Below, piece after piece: positions 6,879-9,422 of a stretch of 9,422 nt of DNA. Numbering within the stretch: position 1 is the first letter of the stretch; every line of letters starts with the position of its first letter. A program made the position numbers and the translations under genes. This DNA comes from a bacterium (GTDB lineage Bacteria; Bacillota_I; Bacilli_A; RF39; UBA660), in assembly GCA_029007415.1 (NCBI GenBank), contig JAQXHT010000070.1:1-9422 (forward strand), written 5' to 3'. A model generated the notes under the pieces. It did not search any database. It was not told the DNA's origin and saw nothing but the letters and a program-made list of their open reading frames with translations.

Positions 6879-7229
6879 ATGTATTTTCTATATTCATTCT
6901 TATTCTGTGGAACTATTTGCTTAATAGCAGAAATTATTCTCGATAATACTAAACTTACTCCTGGCCATATAACCAGTATATTTGTAGTAGTAGGAGCAGC
7001 CTTAGATGCTTTTGGAATCTATGATTACTTCATTGCTACTTGTGGAGGAGGAACACTAGTACCAATCACATCCTTTGGACATTCTCTTATTCATGGAGCT
7101 TTAGCAAAGGCAGAAACATTTGGTTTCTTAGGACTATTAATGGGAATGTTCGACCTTACGGCATCAGGAATAACTTCAGCAATAATATTTTCTTTTATTT
7201 TCACTTTATTCTTTCAAGCAAAAGATTAA
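6879..7229 (+). CDS. spoVAE: Stage V sporulation protein AE (SpoVAEb type)
   Basis: This 116-residue membrane protein matches the SpoVAEb half of the family: TKLTPGHITSIFVVVGA (24-40), GIYDY (46-50), GGGTLVPITSFGHSLIHGA (56-74), and a hydrophobic C-terminal helix (~95-112). It is paralogous to SpoVAC, and the PITxFGHS block is shared by both. With SpoVAC and SpoVAD it makes up the minimal dipicolinate transport set kept in nearly all spore-formers. The ATG directly follows the spoVAD TAA (TAAATG), and GGAGG at 6866-6870 lies 8 bases upstream inside the end of spoVAD. No SpoVAEa, SpoVAF or germinant receptor gene follows. Confidence 0.93.
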   Translation: MYFLYSFLFCGTICLIAEIILDNTKLTPGHITSIFVVVGAALDAFGIYDYFIATCGGGTLVPITSFGHSLIHGALAKAETFGFLGLLMGMFDLTASGITSAIIFSFIFTLFFQAKD

Positions 7230-7285
7230 AAAATTGGTAAGTAAATATCTTGTATCTTTATAATAAAGAATGCGTGCAATTTATA

Positions 7286-7313
7286 TTGACTAAAGTATCT
7301 AATAAATTATTTT
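7286..7313 (+). promoter_or_regulatory. Weak promoter candidate in the 209-base gap after spoVAE
   Basis: TTGACT (7286-7291) and TATTTT (7308-7313) lie 16 bases apart. The -10 is poor, and the predicted start near 7320 leaves a leader of over 100 bases before the gene at 7439. The whole gap (7230-7438) is very AT-rich, has no convincing terminator, and holds no other gene or RNA I can recognise. Confidence 0.3.
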
Positions 7314-7438
7314 ATTTATAGGTGCTTTTATATATTGATATAAACTTGGAATATCATTATATTTATTTTTTAATTATTAGAGTTGGAAATAGATAAAAAA
7401 CTTCATTTAATGTAAATAATATAGATGAGGAGGTACTT

Positions 7439-8407
7439 ATGCTAACTTATCTATTTTTATCATTATTTATCACTAATGTCTATGCTGAAACAGTAGAAAC
7501 TCCATATCTAGTAGCAGATACTTCTACTGCTAAAGAAAGAGAAATAATAAAAGAAGAAGATTTATACTATTTAAGAAAAGAAGGGGAAACTAGTAATAAT
7601 TATTATAGCAGTAAACCAAAAGACTATGATACTAAAACAGATATGTTTATCTATGATAAGTATAGTAAATATACAACTAAAGAAATTAATAGTCCTGATT
7701 ACTTAAAAGAAGAGATAACTTACTATCATTATTTAGAACTGGAAAAAATTAATTATCTAAAAGTACTAACTAGTAGTAATATAACTATTTTAGATATAAA
7801 ACTTAATAATAATAAAATTAACTCTAATAACAATACTTATTACTTTAATAAAAGTAAGATAGAAGATAGTATTTTAGAAATAAAATTAATGGTATTAGAA
7901 AACTCTAGTAATAACTATTTATTAATAGAAAATGATGATGTTTATCTAAAAGGAAAAATAAAGTTAAAAGAAAAAGGAGTAGTAACTAAGAAGATAAGAT
8001 TAATTAACTATTTAACTAAATTAAAAATGAATAAGAAAGTAAAAGTTACTACTAATTATAATGATTTACCTTATTATAAGTTAATAAAAAAAGAGAAATT
8101 ATATAGATATAGAAGAAAACTATATAAATATAAAAAAAATGATACATTATTAACTAGTAATAGAGTCTTAGCTGGATATAAAGTAGATAGAGTAGAAAAG
8201 ATAAATAAAATATATCGAAAAGAGGTATTTACTTTCTATGATGATATTAAACTGGATTATTTAGATTGGGATAAGATTTTAGTAAGTTCAACCATACCTT
8301 TGAAAGAATTAAAACTATATAAGAGTAAAGAGTGTGGAAAAATGAAATTAAAGCTAGTATATAAAACTTTTAGTTATTTAAAAGATATAGACTTTACATG
8401 TTCTTAA
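7439..8407 (+). CDS. Secreted protein of unknown family next to spoVA
   Basis: The 322-residue protein begins with a short hydrophobic signal peptide (MLTYLFLSLFITNVYA, likely cleaved after Ala16). The n-region has no basic residue. GAGGAGGT at 7427-7434 makes the ATG at 7439 the clear start. The mature part is very rich in Lys, Tyr, Asn, Ile and Leu, with alternating hydrophobic stretches at ~110-190 that suggest beta strands. A strongly basic Tyr/Lys/Arg-rich segment follows at ~200-235 (YKLIKKEKLYRYRRKLYKYKK). Only two cysteines are seen, both close to the C-terminus (299 and 321), fitting one disulfide. There are no transmembrane helices beyond the signal. I do not recognise any domain. 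Lying between spoVAE and a sporulation-like sigma gene, it could be exported into the space between forespore and mother-cell membranes or onto the spore surface, but that is inference from position. Confidence 0.75.
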   Translation: MLTYLFLSLFITNVYAETVETPYLVADTSTAKEREIIKEEDLYYLRKEGETSNNYYSSKPKDYDTKTDMFIYDKYSKYTTKEINSPDYLKEEITYYHYLELEKINYLKVLTSSNITILDIKLNNNKINSNNNTYYFNKSKIEDSILEIKLMVLENSSNNYLLIENDDVYLKGKIKLKEKGVVTKKIRLINYLTKLKMNKKVKVTTNYNDLPYYKLIKKEKLYRYRRKLYKYKKNDTLLTSNRVLAGYKVDRVEKINKIYRKEVFTFYDDIKLDYLDWDKILVSSTIPLKELKLYKSKECGKMKLKLVYKTFSYLKDIDFTCS

Positions 8408-8485
8408 GAAAAAGAAATTCTACTTTTGTCGAATGGATTGTCTTTTTAATAATATATAAGTATTCTTTAGGGGAAAGGAGGAGGT

Positions 8486-9133
8486 ATGGACGAGTTACTC
8501 TTAAAGTATGATAAATTAATCTATATGATGGCTAATAAATATAAGAGCTATGCTAGTATAGATGATCTTTATCAAGCAGGATGTATTGGACTAAAAGAAG
8601 CATTAACTCATTATGATGAAAGTAAAGGAAGTGATTTAACTAGTTATATTTGTCTTTATATTAAAGGGGAGATGCTAAAAGAAGTCAGTAATAGTAGAGA
8701 AATAAGAGTAGGATATGATGTTTATAACTTTTCAAAGAAAGTAAAGGAGGCAAGAGATTATTTAACTCAAGAGTTTGGAAGAGAAGCAACTACTTATGAA
8801 GTAGCTTATTATATGAATGAGAATATAGAAAAGATAGAGATGGTTGATAGAGTAAGTATGCCAGTTTATCATTTAGATGATAGGAATGAAGATAATTTAT
8901 CTTTATATGATAAAGTTAGTTATGTAGAAAAAGCCTTTGATACTGATATCTTAGATTTAAAAAGTGCTTGTGATAAACTTAACTCTTATGAGAAAAGTTT
9001 AATCAATAATAGATACTATCTTGATAAGACACAACAAGAAGTAGCAGAAAGTCTTGGTATTAGTCAAGTAAAAGTAAGTAGAGAGGAGAAGAAGATTTTA
9101 GAAAAATTAAGGGTTAGTTTAACGACTAATTAA
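8486..9133 (+). CDS. Sporulation-like sigma factor (sigma-F/sigma-G related, short)
   Basis: The 215-residue sigma-70 family protein has region 2.1-2.2 with LIYMMANKYK and IDDLYQAGCIGLKEAL (residues 11-40). The 2.3-2.4 stretch follows (LTSYICLYIKGEMLKEVSNSREIRV, 51-75). Region 3 is around 84-120 (YLTQEFGREATTYEVAYYM), and a clear region 4.2 helix-turn-helix lies at 181-204 (KTQQEVAESLGISQVKVSREEKK). The last block closely resembles sigma-F and sigma-G. It is about 40 residues shorter than those, lacking the N-terminal segment before region 2.1. Its 2.4 helix has lost the usual RYLRD...RVSRSL pattern, so its -10 preference may differ. GGAGGAGG directly before the start gives strong translation. 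Spacing of 78 bases from the secreted-protein gene allows co-transcription. It could be this lineage's forespore sigma, or an element-borne regulator; the sequence alone cannot decide. Confidence 0.85.
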   Translation: MDELLLKYDKLIYMMANKYKSYASIDDLYQAGCIGLKEALTHYDESKGSDLTSYICLYIKGEMLKEVSNSREIRVGYDVYNFSKKVKEARDYLTQEFGREATTYEVAYYMNENIEKIEMVDRVSMPVYHLDDRNEDNLSLYDKVSYVEKAFDTDILDLKSACDKLNSYEKSLINNRYYLDKTQQEVAESLGISQVKVSREEKKILEKLRVSLTTN

Positions 9134-9162
9134 TTTACATCTATAGGTAGAAATGATATAAT
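9134..9162 (+). promoter_or_regulatory. Strong sigma-A-type promoter with extended -10
   Basis: TTTACA (9134-9139) and TATAAT (9157-9162) are separated by exactly 17 bases, with TG at 9154-9155 giving an extended -10. It starts immediately after the sigma gene stop. The predicted start near 9169 gives a very short leader to the ATG at 9181 and a slightly longer one to 9187. Confidence 0.7.
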
Positions 9163-9180
9163 TCCATTAGGAAATGAGAG

Positions 9181-9417
9181 ATGTGTATGGATAAAGATTA
9201 TCAAATGATAGATCATTCTATTAAGATAAATAAAGAAGAATTACCTAAACTTTTGCAAAATATAATTAAAGATTTAGAAAAATATGATAAGGAAGGTAAT
9301 ATGGAAATGTATGATGGACTTTATGAAGGATTAGAATCATTTTCTAAATCATTTCTATTATCAGGTGAAATAACAAATAGTCAATTTGAAACAATATTAA
9401 AAAAATACAGGGGGTAG
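9181..9417 (+). CDS. Small acidic helical protein of unknown function
   Basis: The 78-residue protein has no signal or membrane segment. It is predicted mostly helical, with a charged segment ELPKLLQNIIKDLEKYDKEG (20-39), an acidic middle (GLYEGLESFSKSFLLSGEIT) and a C-terminal TILKKYRG. The pattern of two helices ending in a GEIT...F..IL.KY block resembles small proteins I associate with Firmicutes mobile elements, but I cannot name a family. Translation may begin at 9181 (AGGAAA at 9169-9174, six bases upstream) or at the in-frame ATG 9187 (GAGAG at 9176-9180, six bases upstream). The strong promoter just upstream shows it is a separate transcription unit from the sigma gene. Confidence 0.6.
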   Translation: MCMDKDYQMIDHSIKINKEELPKLLQNIIKDLEKYDKEGNMEMYDGLYEGLESFSKSFLLSGEITNSQFETILKKYRG

Positions 9418-9419
9418 TT

Positions 9420-9422
9420 ATG
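9420..9422 (+). CDS. Start codon of a further gene cut off by the window end
   Basis: An ATG at 9420 follows the previous stop by two bases and is preceded by AGGGGG (9409-9414) five bases upstream. A downstream gene of the same operon very likely starts here; nothing of its product is visible. Confidence 0.5.

Noticed and set aside
7040..7240. 66-codon open frame overlapping spoVAE
   Set aside because: It is a +1-type shadow of spoVAE; the SpoVAE frame carries the family motifs and this one has none.
7257..7269. CTTTA-TAA-TAAAG hairpin as a spoVAE terminator
   Set aside because: The stem is short and weak with a 3-base loop and no following thymine tract.
7278..7308. Inverted repeat AATTTAT / ATAAATT after spoVAE as terminator or operator
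   Set aside because: It is seven A/T-only pairs with a 17-base loop and no stable stem; expected by chance here.
7355..7361. CATTATA as a sigma-G -10 for the secreted-protein gene
   Set aside because: No GNATR element lies 17-18 bases upstream.
8438..8466. TTGTCT-17-TATTCT, and TATAAG at 8455, as promoters of the sigma gene
   Set aside because: Each has either a poor -10 or no -35 at proper spacing, and no CATNNTA element is present, so none is better than chance in this AT-rich gap.
1..9422. CRISPR array, tRNA, rRNA, insertion sequence or att-site repeats
   Set aside because: No regularly spaced repeats, cloverleaf-like sequence, transposase or long direct repeats were noticed in the window.

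Overview
The window comes from a low-GC, spore-forming member of the Bacillota. All genes lie on the + strand and are closely packed, with strong AGGAGG-type ribosome binding sites and A/T-ending codons. TGA is used as a stop: the ATGA overlap of spoVAC and spoVAD only makes sense that way. This argues against the Mycoplasma code. The mix of a conjugation-type coupling ATPase, cysteine-bearing membrane-anchored proteins and a minimal SpoVA set would fit an uncultured gut Bacilli lineage (RF39-like). That placement is an impression, not a demonstrated result.

Positions 1-5319 look like part of a conjugative or type IV secretion module. It opens with the 3' part of a gene for a cell-wall protein that joins a SpoIID/LytB-type lytic transglycosylase domain to a C39-like cysteine peptidase domain. 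Next comes a membrane-anchored protein with degenerate VCBS-like Asp-rich repeats. A good sigma-A-type promoter then leads into a full-length VirD4/TraG coupling ATPase with an unusual acidic, phenylalanine-containing tail. The last gene of the module encodes a single-pass membrane protein with a six-cysteine exported region resembling the DUF6273-type domains common in gut Firmicutes. No VirB4, relaxase or VirB6 is visible, so the module presumably continues upstream.

Positions 5320-5442 form a sharp boundary. They hold two intrinsic terminator hairpins in tandem, followed by a candidate forespore (sigma-G-type) promoter.

Positions 5443-7229 are the minimal SpoVA operon: spoVAC, spoVAD and spoVAE(b). 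These genes move dipicolinic acid into the forespore and release it at germination. Stop and start codons overlap or abut, so translation is probably coupled.

Positions 7230-9422 carry a 209-base AT-rich gap and a secreted protein of unknown family with a signal peptide. A short sigma factor follows, whose region 4.2 resembles sigma-F/sigma-G but which lacks the usual N-terminal part. Last come a strong extended -10 promoter, a small acidic helical protein, and the start codon of another gene at the very end.

The main points of interest are the sporulation-type transglycosylase fused to a C39 domain beside a VirD4 protein, the SpoVA operon directly adjoining conjugation-type genes, and the unknown secreted protein lying between SpoVA and a divergent sporulation-like sigma factor.
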